DNA of 64,000 bases. Source: Rhizodiscina lignyota (lineage: Eukaryota > Ascomycota > Dothideomycetes > Aulographales > Rhizodiscinaceae). A model generated the notes under the pieces. The model saw nothing but the letters and a program-made list of their open reading frames with translations. It did no database searches and was not told the origin of the DNA. The DNA lies in NCBI GenBank assembly GCA_010015805.1, contig ML978121.1, positions 1,240,001 through 1,304,000 on the forward strand. The letters are read 5' to 3'. Every line of letters begins with the position of its first letter. The stretch's first letter is position 1. Shown in pieces: positions 13,401 to 24,728 of the stretch. The translations under genes were made by a program, and so were the position numbers.

Positions 13401-14817
13401 CAGAGCGCAAAACTATGGACGCGAGCCTTGAAGACTTGCAGCGCGCTACACAGCGCTACGAGGAGCGGATTGAAGATCTCTCTGCTGACTTGGACGGCGC
13501 GCTACAAGCAAAGAAGAGGCTTCAGAACGAACTGGAGGACTATCGCAGCCAGCGAGCCATGGACATCGAAGACAAGGAGACCAGCCACGAGCAAATGCGG
13601 AAGAAGTACCAGGGCGAGCTTGCCAGTGTGAGCAATGAACTTGAGCTCGAGCGGGAGAGCATTATCGTGGCCCGTGAGGAGAACAGCCGCCTCCGCGAAG
13701 AGATCGAGGAGCTGAGAGGTAAATGGGATGATGAAGTCATGAACAGCAGCACATGGTCCAAGGAGAAGAGCAGATTGGAAATGACCATGCAGGATCTGAT
13801 GCACTCCAGAGACGAAGCTGTCAATGCGCATAACGAGGCACAGAGCCGCGTAGTCGAGTTACTCAGCCAAGTCAGGAGTCTGAGAACATCCGTTGATGAC
13901 GTTGCTGGCGAAAGAGACGCGTTGGCAAGGGAGAAGAAGAGCTTGGAAGCGAGACTAGCAGAGGCTAGCGAGAAACTGGAAGGCCTAGCAAAATCCGAGT
14001 CACCCGCAATGCGCAGCGCCGCATCCAGGGACAAGGATGTGCTAGAGCTAAAGGCGAACCTCGCACAACAAGAAGACATTGCTGCTGCCGCCGTAGGCAA
14101 GATGAGAAGGGCGGAGGCGCTGGCGCAAGAGACGCAGAAGGATATTGCGAGCGAACGTGAAAACAATGTCCAGCTACACAAGGACAAAGCGGCGTTGGAA
14201 AAGCAAGTCAAGGACCTCCAGCTTCGACTAGTAGATCTAGAGACAAAGGGGTATTCTTCTGCAAGTCAAGACGTACGATTCCTGCATGGTCGGATTCAAG
14301 AGGTATATTCTCCACTACTACACTTATTTTCACGTGCTGATAGCTTATGAAACAGCTCGAAAAATCTCTTGAAGCCGCAGAGTCAGCTACCGCATCCACT
14401 GCCCGATCCACACGCGTTGTCGATCGTCAAATCGCGGACCTCAAATCGCAGATTGATCGACGAGAGAAGCAAAATTCGGCTCTATCAGACGATCTCTCAA
14501 AATCTCGTGACAAGATCCAAAATCTTCTCTCCACAATCGACGAGTTACAATCGTCCGACAGCACAGCACAGCTCACCGCTAAACGCGCAGAACGCGAGTT
14601 GCGTGAAGAGCGTGAGAACCGTCTTCGCGTTGAGCGAGAGCTGGAAGGCTGGAAGGGCCTTCGCCTCGAGCGCAGCAGCGTGCGGAATGGTGCAGCAGGT
14701 CAGCTTGGCGTCGGCAGTGATGCTGGCGATATTAGGAGCAGAAGAGGTAGTTCTATCGGGCTGGAGGGAGTCCCACACCGACAGCTTAGAAAAGTCAGTG
14801 GGCAGAGTTTTTTGTAG
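7471..14817 (+). CDS. myosin II heavy chain (conventional, cytokinetic), 3 exons
   Basis: Exons 7471-8082, 8132-14302 and 14356-14817 join in phase 0 and give 2,414 residues. A Ser-rich head extension precedes an SH3-like N-domain (about 122-170). The motor follows, with P-loop GESGAGKT at 267-274, switch I NNNSSRFGKF near 329 and switch II DIAGFEIFEDNSFEQ near 557-571. The converter and IQ/neck region with ARFQSIARGFVQRR lies at about 876-930. The remaining ~1,480 residues are heptad-rich coiled coil, broken by two Pro/Ser-rich hinges (near 12,290-12,330 and 12,530-12,680). Such myosins form bipolar filaments of the contractile ring and act in septation. The tail may be misread at its very end: a T6 run just before the stop, then about 45 open codons in another frame (see findings). 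The family call is certain; the last 15-60 residues are not. Confidence 0.96.
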
Positions 14818-15047
14818 ATGACGTCGCCTTGGAAGAAAGAGGTCGGAAGAGGGGTAGGCTGGAGGTTCCCAAGGGCGACGGTAAACGTAATGGGAGAAGT
14901 ATTAGTAACGCGAGTCGTAGGAGCGCTGCATCCGTGAAGTCTGAGGCGTTCTTGTAGGGAGAGATCAGCAGCATGGGTTGGCGTAATTATTGGAGAGCTG
15001 TATTATAGCGTGCATTTTCCACATTATATCCAGATTGCGAATTAGCT

Positions 15048-17296
15048 TCATCCAAAGTTCAACAATGAGCCTCGTTCCCATTCCATGTTGTCGAGCCATT
15101 GCAGAAGGTCGGCATCTGTCGTTAAGGACGGCGGTAAACCAAAATTGAAACTATCAGGAGTTGGCAGAACGCCGGGTTCAGATGCTTGGATGCGAATGTC
15201 GGCCGGTGGTGCAGGAGCACTTGGTGACAGGATCTTATCCAGCACTCGTTTAAAGACCTTTCGTGCCTGCTCGCAGATCGCATAGGTGCCATCAGATGGA
15301 TCTATCGATGCGAGACACGACACAAAAACGCTAAGATTCTGTATTGTTTCAGAGCGCGAGATGGCATTAGACGAGGTTTGTCCAGGGCTATGCTCTTGCT
15401 TTAAGAGTTCGACCGCAAGGATTGCAGCGCTTCGTAGGCCATGGACAGCCAACTATTAACATGTTAGAATTTATTAAACATACTCTCATACTGAAAACTC
15501 ACTAAATCAGCATAATCCACTTGGAAGTCTCTCATCAAATCCCGTCGGACAGCGGCATTGACAACTTCTTGAAATATATTGCGCGCAATTTCAATCAGTC
15601 GATTGGTATCCGCTCCAGCTCGGCGAATGAGAACTCGTTGCAGGAGTAAATCATTGGTCATATGTTGCAACCTCGTGAAGAGAACACAGAGCTGCTCCAA
15701 TGGCGGCCTGCGAAGTCGCTCCGTATTTTCGACGGTCTGCTTCAGGGTCTCCGGAAAACTCTCGTAATGTGCCTTTGCGCGCTGTGATATGGCCTCGGCA
15801 CGAGGAAGGATGTCGTCAATCGTAAGGCTCAATGACATGTCTAGTATCTCTTCCCTCACGAGCGAATTAATGAACCATACCCTGGCCCATGTGGTCCTTC
15901 GAATCTCTCCGCTTCTGTTCCACCCGGACTCATCGAGACTTGCTATAGCAGCTTCAAGTTCAGCCCCTTCCGAGTACAATTGCTTCTCGCTGAGATCCAA
16001 GGGCATCTGTATCATGCAATAACGACTCAACAGACGAGGAGGCCGTCCAAGAAAAGTGCAGAGTCCTTTATCGTTGGCAAAAGCATACAAGAATGTCTTC
16101 TTCCGGATCTCAGCAAGGAAGAACGGTATCTTGGTGTCTGCTTTCTTCTCCTGATGGAGGCCCAAAGCGAGCACGGTGTTGAACAGCTCACCCGAGCGCT
16201 TCCAAACTAGAAAATCCGCGTCACCACGAATCGAGCAAGTCAGGACAAAGTTTTCGTAGACGAGCCACAGATAAAGGTCATGTAAAACATCTGACTCGTT
16301 GCAGAAATTTTGGCAGATCTCCGCAGCATCATTCATTGAACGACTCAAGTTCCCTCTGTCCATACCAATGTCCTTCAGCAAGTTGAAAATCGGGTCGGAT
16401 TGCGGCACCGTAGCTGCCATGAGGCCAACGAGAGCAAACAGGATCCCAACAACTTCCCATCGAAGCTGCGGCCCAGTACACATCGCTCCCCATCGGCGGG
16501 CCGTGGTCTTTCCATCGAATCTTAAAGGCCGTTGTGTGTTGCGCCACACCAGTTCCGATAGTTGCCGCATCTGCTGAGTGTTTCGCTCCACCAGCACGTC
16601 GCCGTGGAAAGACCATAATGCTTCGGTCCATTGATTTACCATTGGTTCGATGACTAGAATGCCCTGGGAGATGTCGAACCATCGTGCGATGAATCGTTCG
16701 TACGCCGGTAGGTGAGTAAGTAGGGAGAGGATCTCCACGCCCTTCTGTATCTTCTCATCTCCAATCACAATGGTGCACTCCGGGTCTTGATCCGTGTTGT
16801 CTATGCCGAGGCTGGCCTGATTTTCTGTGAAGATAGACCGGTAAGACGTGATTCCAAGGAAGCCGGGATTCCTGTGGACGCGAAATGAGGAGGTGGTTGA
16901 TGGTCGTTTCTCCTCTGAAGTACTTGCCGATACAGATGACAAGCTCGGAGTCGGCGGCGCAATACTCAAGTTAGCAGACTCCGAGTGCGGTGCTGCGGCA
17001 ACAGGCCTTGGGCCGTCCTTTGCAAACGATGTAGGCGGTTTCGGAATATTCGGTGATCTTGACACTTGCGATGATAACATTTCCTTGTTGCGAGTAAGCG
17101 GCGCTGGGTGGTACACGCATTGGTCGGCCTTCTTGCGATGAAGACACCTGCCGCAAGTGGGCATAAGATGGTCGCATCGAAGTTTCGATTTTCGACAAGG
17201 CTCGCAACTCTGAAGCTTTCCGTTTCGTCGATAATTCGGGTTTGTTCGGGCGGCAAAAGAAGCCATGGTATCCGGTGGAGCCTCCATCTTGAACAT
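15048..17296 (-). CDS. Zn2Cys6 transcription factor, 2 exons
   Basis: Exons 17296-15503 and 15452-15048 are joined across a 50-nt intron in phase 0 and give 732 residues. The DNA-binding cluster is C31-x2-C34-x6-C41-x6-C48-x2-C51-x8-C60, a textbook fungal binuclear zinc cluster followed by a basic linker. The middle region (about 150-600) is helical and looks like the fungal-specific transcription factor middle homology region. Earlier in-frame Met codons at residues 1, 4 and 11 all precede the cluster, so the start is uncertain by up to 10 residues. The gene converges on myosin II with only 230 bp between stop codons. Neighbours do not suggest a regulated pathway, so the target genes are unknown. 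Confidence 0.92.
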
Positions 17297-18626
17297 TCAG
17301 ACAGCCCGAGCAGATGGTATACGAAATCAGACGAACGGAGTGGAATGCAAGAGAGAGACATCAACGCAAGCAAGCACACGAAAAGCATACGAAAGCATAC
17401 GAAATCGCCCTCCTGTCCGAACTCCGAAGTGTGACATTGAAATGTGCGGAGAAGATCCACGCGCCAAACATGCTAACCCTTTTAGGCAGGTGACTCGGAA
17501 CTTGACCACGGAACAGTGAAACACAGACAGCAGGAACGGCGGCTGTCGTTCTCCAGTTGCTGTTATTCTATATGCCAATTTTCACCGATATGCTTGAAAT
17601 TTATTACATTCTTTCCCACGGCGATACATGCGAAAGTCTCACTGTCTCCTTCAGGACACGTACGGCTATTAGCTTCAGCACAAATATCTCTTTGGTCGTC
17701 ATGGACTGTCTATCAAAATCAACGAATCTACTCAAAAGCCATTCTTCAATCCCTCTAACATTACATTAAGAGACCGGGAGCCAGAAGTGCAACCTAGATG
17801 CAGGCTCTATCTTATTAGAACACGATAGCTGGTTACTCTAGGAGAGCGAGATTATCTCTGAAAGCTTACTTCGGCATCCTTCGGAATACATATCATCATA
17901 CACTTAAACACTTTTGAAGGAGTAACGCAGTTTGTTGATTTCAAAGGCTACATATCTAAGCTGTTCAATGTATTGGAAGCCACAGCCAATCCATTTGTTA
18001 CCCTCGACGCAATTTGTGAGCCAGTTTCGAAGAGACTGTTAATGCATGTCAGTACAGTGTCGCGTTATTAGTATTGTCGACGAAACTCGAACCGTTCATG
18101 TACATCGAGTATCACTCGAAGAGGGTCCTCCATGGAAGACATCGTGCTCAGCGATGAAGAGGAAATGTTTTGCGAGAAGTGGTTGGTTATTTTCTAAAGT
18201 TGTGAACGAAATACGTGCCAAGGCTTCCGAATTCGGCGAGGTTTGTGTTGTGTTGTGTTGTGCTGTGCTGTGTTCATCGTCGCGGGCAGTGTACACACCA
18301 GTCAAAGACTGAAATTGACCTCAGCCGCTTCACTCTCTCAAGGAGAAACCGAATGAAGACAATATAATATATCCACTTCTATTAATTCACAGGCTCCCGT
18401 GACGTTAACCGGTTCGAGAATATGTCTTCGATGATCCGTCCTTTGCTCGGGGTTGAAGATCAATACAGAGAGAAGTAAGGGAGATCATTCAAATAATACA
18501 ATGAGATCTAAGACTGATGGATGACCGCTTATGAGACAGGACAAAACATCCCAAAATACGTGCCGCAACTCCCACAAGTATGCTGATGCGACAGACTCCC
18601 GCATGCATAACCGTCTATGATGCGTA
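17297..18626. other. 1.3-kb intergenic region with a short microsatellite
   Basis: This holds the promoter of the Zn2Cys6 gene and the 3' flank of the BTB gene. No open frame here looks coding. A TGTTG/TGCTG pentanucleotide run lies at 18,243-18,273, and GAAAGCATAC is repeated in tandem near 17,381-17,400. Confidence 0.55.
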
Positions 18627-19632
18627 TTAGTACATTGCCGTAAACGCCCATTGGCCTAATCTCAAATTACCGATGCTATCTTTCGCAACCTTGTCCTCAA
18701 CCGCCTGTTCTATATCCTTATGCTCTTGTAGTAAAACCTCAAACTCCTCCTCCTTCCGCAGCTCCTTGTGTTTGCTGAGAGTCTCGATGACGATATCCCG
18801 CAATCCCATGTCGCTCTCTATGGTGGTAGTCAGAACGATATAAACCGCTTCTGCGAACCGTGGAGTGTTCCAGTGAAGGGTTGCCGCTTCTTTGAATTTC
18901 ATCAAGGCCGTTGCTTTCAATCCAGTCAAATCGTAATAGTCGCCCATCACATACATCTCAGCATGGGTCACTGGATCCGTCTCCGCCGTTTCCGGAACAG
19001 TGTCATCGATAAGGTCGGGCGTCCCCGCACGTTTACGGACACCTTGGTCCCAGTACGTTGTTCCATATGGATATTCAACGATCTGGCCTTTGTTGAGCTC
19101 AACGCGACATTTCTTTCCAAGTCGGATATCTGACAACTTCACGGGTTCGTGAGGCAGATAATCCAGCCGGTATATGTAATCGATCATATACTGCACGAGC
19201 AGAGGATAGTCATCGTACAGGATGTCGTCTGGAGCAAATGTGAGCTTAATTCGATGTTATCTCTACGCTGGTATTAACTCTTACTTTCGTCAGTCTTTAG
19301 TAAAATCTCGCCTGATGATCCTTCCTGCAGGTGGTTAGTCATCAGAGACAACGTGCGACTAACTTCCTCAGGCCGAACTGACTTTGAATCCTGGTTCACA
19401 GGCTTTTGAGAAGAATTCTGAGCGAGAGCAAAGGACAGCTTTGTGCACTCGATAAGTTCTGTCTGCGCATTTTATAATTAAATCGGTGTATCTAGACGAT
19501 GCGTAGAGCCTATTACGAGGTTCAGCGAAAAAAGAACTTCAAAAAGCACATGATGAATCCTTACCTCTCTAGTGCGCCTATCAGTTCTTTGTTCTGTTCC
19601 CGCAATAATCTCAGTGTTTCGTCTGGTTCCAT
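18627..19632 (-). CDS. BTB/POZ domain protein, 4 exons
   Basis: Short exons 19632-19565, 19509-19383, 19324-19285 and 19228-18627 join in agreeing phases (2, 0, 1) and give 278 residues. The joined product starts MEPDETLRLL and carries a clear BTB core: RYTDLIIKCADRTYRVHKAV, then LCSRSEFFSKACEPGFK, then DDYPLLVQYMIDYIYRLDY. BTB domains mediate dimerisation and often Cullin-3 adaptor binding. Fungal proteins of this size usually have no other domain and are of unknown role. The C-terminal half is helical, with repeated aromatic and charged residues, and I recognise no second domain. The 40-nt third exon is the part most likely to be missed by gene callers. Introns are 43-58 nt. The following tandem gene is the 5-phosphatase upstream on the same strand. 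Confidence 0.88.
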
Positions 19633-20040
19633 GCTCTGTGAATCTCGAGAAAGGAAGCACTGCAATGCAAAGGAACAAGACATTGGGTTCGGCACATTTT
19701 AGACATGCTTTGGAATAGGCACGGGTAACGTTGCTCGGGCTTTCGGTGGTTCCGGGTGATGACAAGATGTGGTGTACGGCGCGGCCGCTCGTAAAGAGTT
19801 GCATGAGAGTGGGCATATAAGAAACAGCATTGACCTTTTCGGCTTTCCAAGTGGATTAGGGGAACATGACAAGTCGCCGATGGACAGCGTCCGGCGGTTC
19901 ACGTCAGCCTCACGTGATGAGCCGAGAGTAACGAGATTTTTTGATTGGCGACCTCGAATACGAAGTAAGCATAAAAAATGATGACTCTGAGCTGCACGGA
20001 AAAATCGGAAGGACACGAGGAGCCTCCTGCGGGTATAATT
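19633..20040. other. short intergenic region upstream of BTB gene
   Basis: About 400 bp between two tandem minus-strand genes. It must contain the BTB promoter and the 3' UTR of the 5-phosphatase. A CACGTGA element lies near 19,911. Nothing coding is supported. Confidence 0.5.
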
Positions 20041-21405
20041 CTAACGAAGCAAGGTCCAGAGTAAATATGCACAACCGAGTAATCCCCCCAGCACACCGAC
20101 TGCAATTCCGTTACCCTCACGTGTATATACTAGATAAGCAACGAATCCGACTATTATTTCGAAGCGCCGAGCGGACTGTCGGCGATACCTCCATTCAGGG
20201 TCAGGGTTGAAAGGCGGATGTTTCCGTATGTCATTATCAGCGACCTGCGGAACTCGGAGCTCGATGCGGACCGAAAGAGCGACCGGACGATGATCTGAAG
20301 TGAGCTGTAGAGGTAGAGCAGTGTACTGTTGCGGCTGCAAGAGTGCGGAAGGTAGATAGAGGATTCGATCGCACCAGCTAGGAAATCGATGTTTCGCCCA
20401 GTTCCAGCGATTGGGCTCACGATATTCCTCCAGGCCGAGGAGATTGGAGGCCGACGGTTCAGGGGCTCCTTCGGGATGCTCATACTTGTATGTTGGAGGA
20501 AAGGTTACTGGCATCTCCGAGAAGCCCTGCAGCGCTTCGCCATCTCTCATCACTTGAGACAACTGGTCCTTCTCGAAGAGCTTGGACATATGGTTCGGAT
20601 CTTCGCTGCTGGCATCCGGTTGGGGAAAGCTGAGATATGCGTCGGGACCGGGTGAAATGATACTTGTACGATAGTTGAGGTCTCCTGCGAAGAAGACGTG
20701 TCCGCGAGTGCTATAAAGCGGGCAGGGGCTGACCTCGCGTCCTCGCAAACGACTTTCAGGGACCAGCGGCTCCCTCTCGTCCGCGTCTTCAGACGAAGAG
20801 GTCCTAGTCCGGCCACGTTGGGCCTCTCCGTTATCTTCGTTTGCAAAGATGAGCCGTCGAACAATGTTCTTCCAGTCTTGGTTACGCCTCAGAAGCGCAT
20901 TCTCCATCGGCGCAAGGTGTGCGGCAACAAGCGTCAACTCCACCTCCTCGCTGCTTTCGTCGTCCTGCTTGTAACCCAGCCGGATGCCAACAGCACCTTT
21001 GTTTCCCATTTCCCAGAAGCCCACGCCTGTGCCAGCTGTTTGAATCCATTGTATACGCTCTGCGACTGGTTCTCTTGCAAACAGCATGATCGCGGTCATG
21101 CCCAAGTTCCTCGTAAGGATCTGCTTGTAGGTTGTGCCTCCGCCATCTCGGATTTTGGCAGCGATGTTCAGCGAAGCGACGAGTTGCTCGAAATAGGGCG
21201 TCAGGTAGGAGCCTCCAAGAAAGGAATATGAAATCGGCGCGATCTCCTGCAAGGAGAACATAACCATGTCCGGCAGTGGGACATCTTTAGGAAGGGCGCG
21301 GAAGACATGCGGGGCGAAGAGAGGCGGGTTGACAATCGCTCTGGCGCAGTTGAAGGTGAGGATGTACAGGTCGAGGAGCGGCGGGGGAGCTGAGTCGGGT
21401 GCCAT
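20041..21405 (-). CDS. inositol polyphosphate 5-phosphatase, membrane-anchored (Inp54-like)
   Basis: Single exon of 454 residues. It removes the 5-phosphate of phosphoinositides such as PI(4,5)P2. Motifs of the IPPc/exonuclease-endonuclease-phosphatase fold appear in order: SLQEIA (Mg-binding Glu54), NKGAVGIR near 135, AAHLAPME near 161, GDLNYR at 241-246, PSWCDRIL at 342-349 and SDHRPV at 370-375. Residues about 415-454 form two hydrophobic segments ending the protein, which suggests a tail anchor. Yeast Inp54 is a tail-anchored ER 5-phosphatase of similar size, and that is the closest match I can name. A Ser/Asp/Glu-rich insertion at about 195-228 may be a phospho-regulated loop. The start is the only ATG in a good position before the first strand. 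Lipid substrate and ER site are inferred. Confidence 0.9.
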   Translation of the reverse strand: MAPDSAPPPLLDLYILTFNCARAIVNPPLFAPHVFRALPKDVPLPDMVMFSLQEIAPISYSFLGGSYLTPYFEQLVASLNIAAKIRDGGGTTYKQILTRNLGMTAIMLFAREPVAERIQWIQTAGTGVGFWEMGNKGAVGIRLGYKQDDESSEEVELTLVAAHLAPMENALLRRNQDWKNIVRRLIFANEDNGEAQRGRTRTSSSEDADEREPLVPESRLRGREVSPCPLYSTRGHVFFAGDLNYRTSIISPGPDAYLSFPQPDASSEDPNHMSKLFEKDQLSQVMRDGEALQGFSEMPVTFPPTYKYEHPEGAPEPSASNLLGLEEYREPNRWNWAKHRFPSWCDRILYLPSALLQPQQYTALPLQLTSDHRPVALSVRIELRVPQVADNDIRKHPPFNPDPEWRYRRQSARRFEIIVGFVAYLVYTREGNGIAVGVLGGLLGCAYLLWTLLR

Positions 21406-21874
21406 GCTCGCGCCCAGAGCTTAATTTAGTGAGGCGGGGAGGGGTTTGGTGGTGGTTTTACAGGTACGCAGTCGTGTTCCTGGCCTGGGCAGCGGCCCTT
21501 AGTCCAAGGGGACAGAGGTTCTAGCGGTGGTGACGCGCGCCCGGTGCTGGGCAGTGCGCGGGCAGGTGCGTTCGGCACACCTGCCCAGGATCATTGGCCG
21601 CCGCTCGGGACTCCACCGCCAAACGACGATCGTGACGTTGAGCTCAACAGCATCAGAAAGGAGAAACGTGCCAGCCTGACAAAGCAGCACGTTGGAGCTC
21701 CAGCCTGCTCCTGCGCTCCCGCGCCTCTTCGCCTGCCTCGCAAGCAAAATTCTACGCCCGCAGCTTTGGAAGTCGCACAGAGCTGAATGAGAGATTTGCA
21801 TCGCTATTTGAAGTGTCAATTGCACATTTTCTACGTGCATTGAGCTTCCTTCGAGCTCTTTCCACCCTACAAAA
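21406..21874. promoter_or_regulatory. divergent promoter between 5-phosphatase and SDR genes
   Basis: These 469 bp contain both promoters of a head-to-head pair. The interior is GC-rich (21,480-21,740) and has no clear TATA box. No operator could be named. Confidence 0.45.
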
Positions 21875-23100
21875 ATGTTTCAATCCAGAGTGCTCCGCAG
21901 CGCTTTTCAAGTCGTCCCGCGATGTGCCCCTCGAGCACGCTTCGCACCTCGACGACAACCTCAATTTACTCCAAGATCATTTTCCACCACTCCCTTTCGC
22001 CTAGAGAAGGATGAGAACGGTGAAGAACACGATTCTGCAACCACTGCTGGCCAGCCAGGCGAATCGGGCGACCATGAAGGCCAGTTTGCACGAACTGACG
22101 AGACCGTGAGGGTCGAGTATCCCGAGGAGGAGGACCTCCCTCGCTCTGCTCCCGTCCAAGGACGAGGAGGCAGGCTGCGCACTCTTGCCAGCTTCTCCCT
22201 CGAGGGTCGCGTAGGCGTGGTGACTGGTGGTGCGAGAGGCCTGGGCCTAGTAATGGCACAAGCTCTGGTTACGAGTGGCGCCGACGTTGCACTTGTGGAC
22301 ATGAACCGTTAGTATTGCTGCTACCATTTTCCTGTCGAACGGTATGACTAACTGTTGTGCGATTGACCACGAACAGGCGTAGAGGCAGTGCACTCAGCAG
22401 AGCAGCTGATCCAGAACTTCAGAAACGAGAACCCCGGAGTCAAGAGGCTCCCGAAAGTAACGGCGCATTTCTGCGATGTCTCGAGCCCGACGTCCGTTAA
22501 CGACTGCATTGCCGAAATCATCAAGACCCATGGCAAGATCGACAATCTTGTCACATCGGCCGGCTTCACCGAGAACTACAATGCCATCTCGTATCCATAC
22601 GATCGTATGCAGAAGCTCTGGTCCGTCAACGTTGACGGCACATATCTCTTTGCGGTTGGGGTGGCGAGGCATTTGTTGGAGCGCCAGAGCCCAGGAAGCA
22701 TCGTCTTCATTGGTAGCATGTCCGGTGCCATCGTCAATGTGCCGCAGCCACAGGCACCATATAACGCAGCGAAGGCGGCTGTTAGGCATTTGGCAGCATC
22801 ACTGGCCGTGGAGTGGGCGCATGCTGGTATTAGAGTGAACTGCATCTCTCCAGGTTACATGCTTACCGCCTTGTGAGTACCTCGATGTTGTTCTCTGCAA
22901 ATATCTAATGGAGATACAGGACCAAAAAGATCCTCGATGATAATCCGGACCTCAAGAAGCAGTGGACATCGCTCATTCCACAGGGCAAGATGGGCCGCCC
23001 AGAGGACCTTATGGGTGCCGTGACTTTCCTTGCGAGCGACGCCAGCTTGTACGTGACCGGGGCCGACCTTAGAGTGGATGGCGGATATACCAATACTTGA
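21875..23100 (+). CDS. mitochondrial short-chain dehydrogenase/reductase (polyol dehydrogenase-like), 3 exons
   Basis: Exons 21875-22307, 22377-22872 and 22920-23100 (phases 1 and 2) give 369 residues. The first ~40 residues are Arg/Ser/Ala-rich without acidic residues (RCAPRARFAPRR, RSFSTTPFR), as in a mitochondrial presequence, followed by an acidic linker to about residue 100. The Rossmann core has TGGARGLG (117-124), ALVDMN for cofactor choice, NLVTSAG, catalytic Ser in IGSMSG (258-261), and Y273-x3-K277. The C-terminal VDGGYT ends the fold. Similar fungal enzymes act on D-arabinitol, mannitol, sorbitol or xylulose with NAD(P). The Asp after the second strand (VDMN) favours NAD over NADP. 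The exact polyol cannot be stated. Confidence 0.9.
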
Positions 23101-24221
23101 GCGTGGATGTTGAGAGCGTCTGAGCAATTCCTTCTAGATTCTTGGTGGATGCGATGGATTTAATAGTGGTTTGTGGTGCAAGGCTCCTTAAATTCCCGAT
23201 AGAAATGCAGTAACGTCATCCTTTCTGGTATTATCATATCGCATCCGGGCCACTACCTTAATGTGGAAACACAACGTGAAAGGTGCAGATGTGCCAAATG
23301 TGTGCTTGGAGGAGCAGGATGTTAAATCTCCCCGTCGTTCGGCTACTCCATTTACCCACCCTCAACCATCGCCGATTGAGCATTCTCCCATTTAAGACCG
23401 TTAGCGCACTACCCTGAACGTTAATCACGGCATCCTTCGTTAAACTTCTTATTTCCATGACTAGAGATTTCATGCAGAACCTGAAGACTGACTGAATACT
23501 ATGAGTGAACTTGGGGTTTGGCATGTGGGAGTGCGCCTACCTCATGTGGACATCAAACCTCCGGCTGAAAATCATCGATGCGCTGGCTGAAGAGATGAAG
23601 TCATTGAATTTTCCCTTTCACTTCCTCGATCAAGTGTGCCATCGACACGTGTCCGCTCTTTCTATGGCACCGTCTGAAATTATGAGACCACTTTTTATGC
23701 ATTTTAGAGTTTTATTGCTTAGTTCGGAGGGTTTAAAGAGTCTCTCCTCCCGCTCAAACTGTGCGTTAGTTATGCGTTTAAACACGAGAGAAGCCACCTG
23801 CGCGCCAGCTCTCCACTGCATCGATCTTGAGTTGAATTGGAGGAAGGCGTACTTACTCCTTCTCGGCTCAACTACCTGAGGGTGATGTTGAGCACAGCTC
23901 TACCTTCTTGGCTGTCCTCGTCATTAAATAGTTACAGCAAGCCGAGCAGGTGTCGCGTCTTATAAGTATGCCCGACCTTATATGTTCATCTTATGCTCTG
24001 ATACTCTTCCCCTTTCATCTACATTAAGTCACAACAATCCAACAGATCGGCACTTACATCCGCGCATCGTTCGACTGCAATATCTGGACATCGCGACTAC
24101 TGCTCCTTACAAAGGGTCAAGGAGTTGACTACGGAGTTGAGTCACCTCTCATTACGACTCCCCGGACGGCAGACTACCGCTCCCTGAACTACAAGAAGGC
24201 AATCAAACCATCGAGTCTAAC
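23101..24221. other. start of gene-poor region
   Basis: No supported gene. Open stretches on both strands lack family features and good starts. CTTATAAGTATG near 23,959, followed by a pyrimidine-rich stretch, could be a promoter for the gene-like stretch at 24,222. Confidence 0.4.
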
Positions 24222-24728
24222 ATGGGCCAATCTCCGAGTAGCAGCGAATCTTCGTATCTGACGGCGCCAAACCCATTCGCCCCAGCTGCACGCGCTTCGT
24301 TAATCGAAGATGCTGTCTACTGGTGGCGACGTAGAAAAGATCGCTGGATATAATGCGGCGAAGGCACATGGCTACGGCCATCGAGACAAGAGTGGGGATA
24401 TCAGCTAATAGATGCAACTACAAGAGTTCTGGATCTGCCATCTCGACCGGAGTCTGATGATACTCGGCAGTCGTTCTACGAGATCTCCGACAAAATGTTT
24501 GTGGAGACTCCCCCAACAATCCAAACATTCGGTACCGAATGTTGTGCTCGCACACTCGGCAACTTGCACACTTTGCCAATTGCAAAGAGTGGCACAAACA
24601 CTTACACAGTCCGGAAATGCAGTATCGGCGAATCTCGAGACCATGGACGGTCGTCGCGTCCTTACTGTAGCGGTGCATGGCGAAACCGACGGTTACTTCT
24701 CCATGGAAGGTGCGACTTCAAGCTATAA
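24222..24728 (+). pseudogene. possible broken or mis-spliced gene of unknown family
   Basis: From ATG 24222 one frame runs 43 codons to a TAA (24351-24353), then stays open for another 124 codons to TAA at 24728. The peptide around the stop (YWWRRRKDRWI, then CGEGTWLRPSRQEWGYQLID) reads like continuous protein. A CAA-to-TAA change, the CpA-to-TpA type made by repeat-induced point mutation, would explain the stop. An intron skipping it is possible but I found no strong donor. Another frame (24,640-24,745: GRRVLTVAVHGETDGYFSMEG) also looks coding, so a second break or a splice may follow. I do not recognise the family. Confidence 0.3.
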
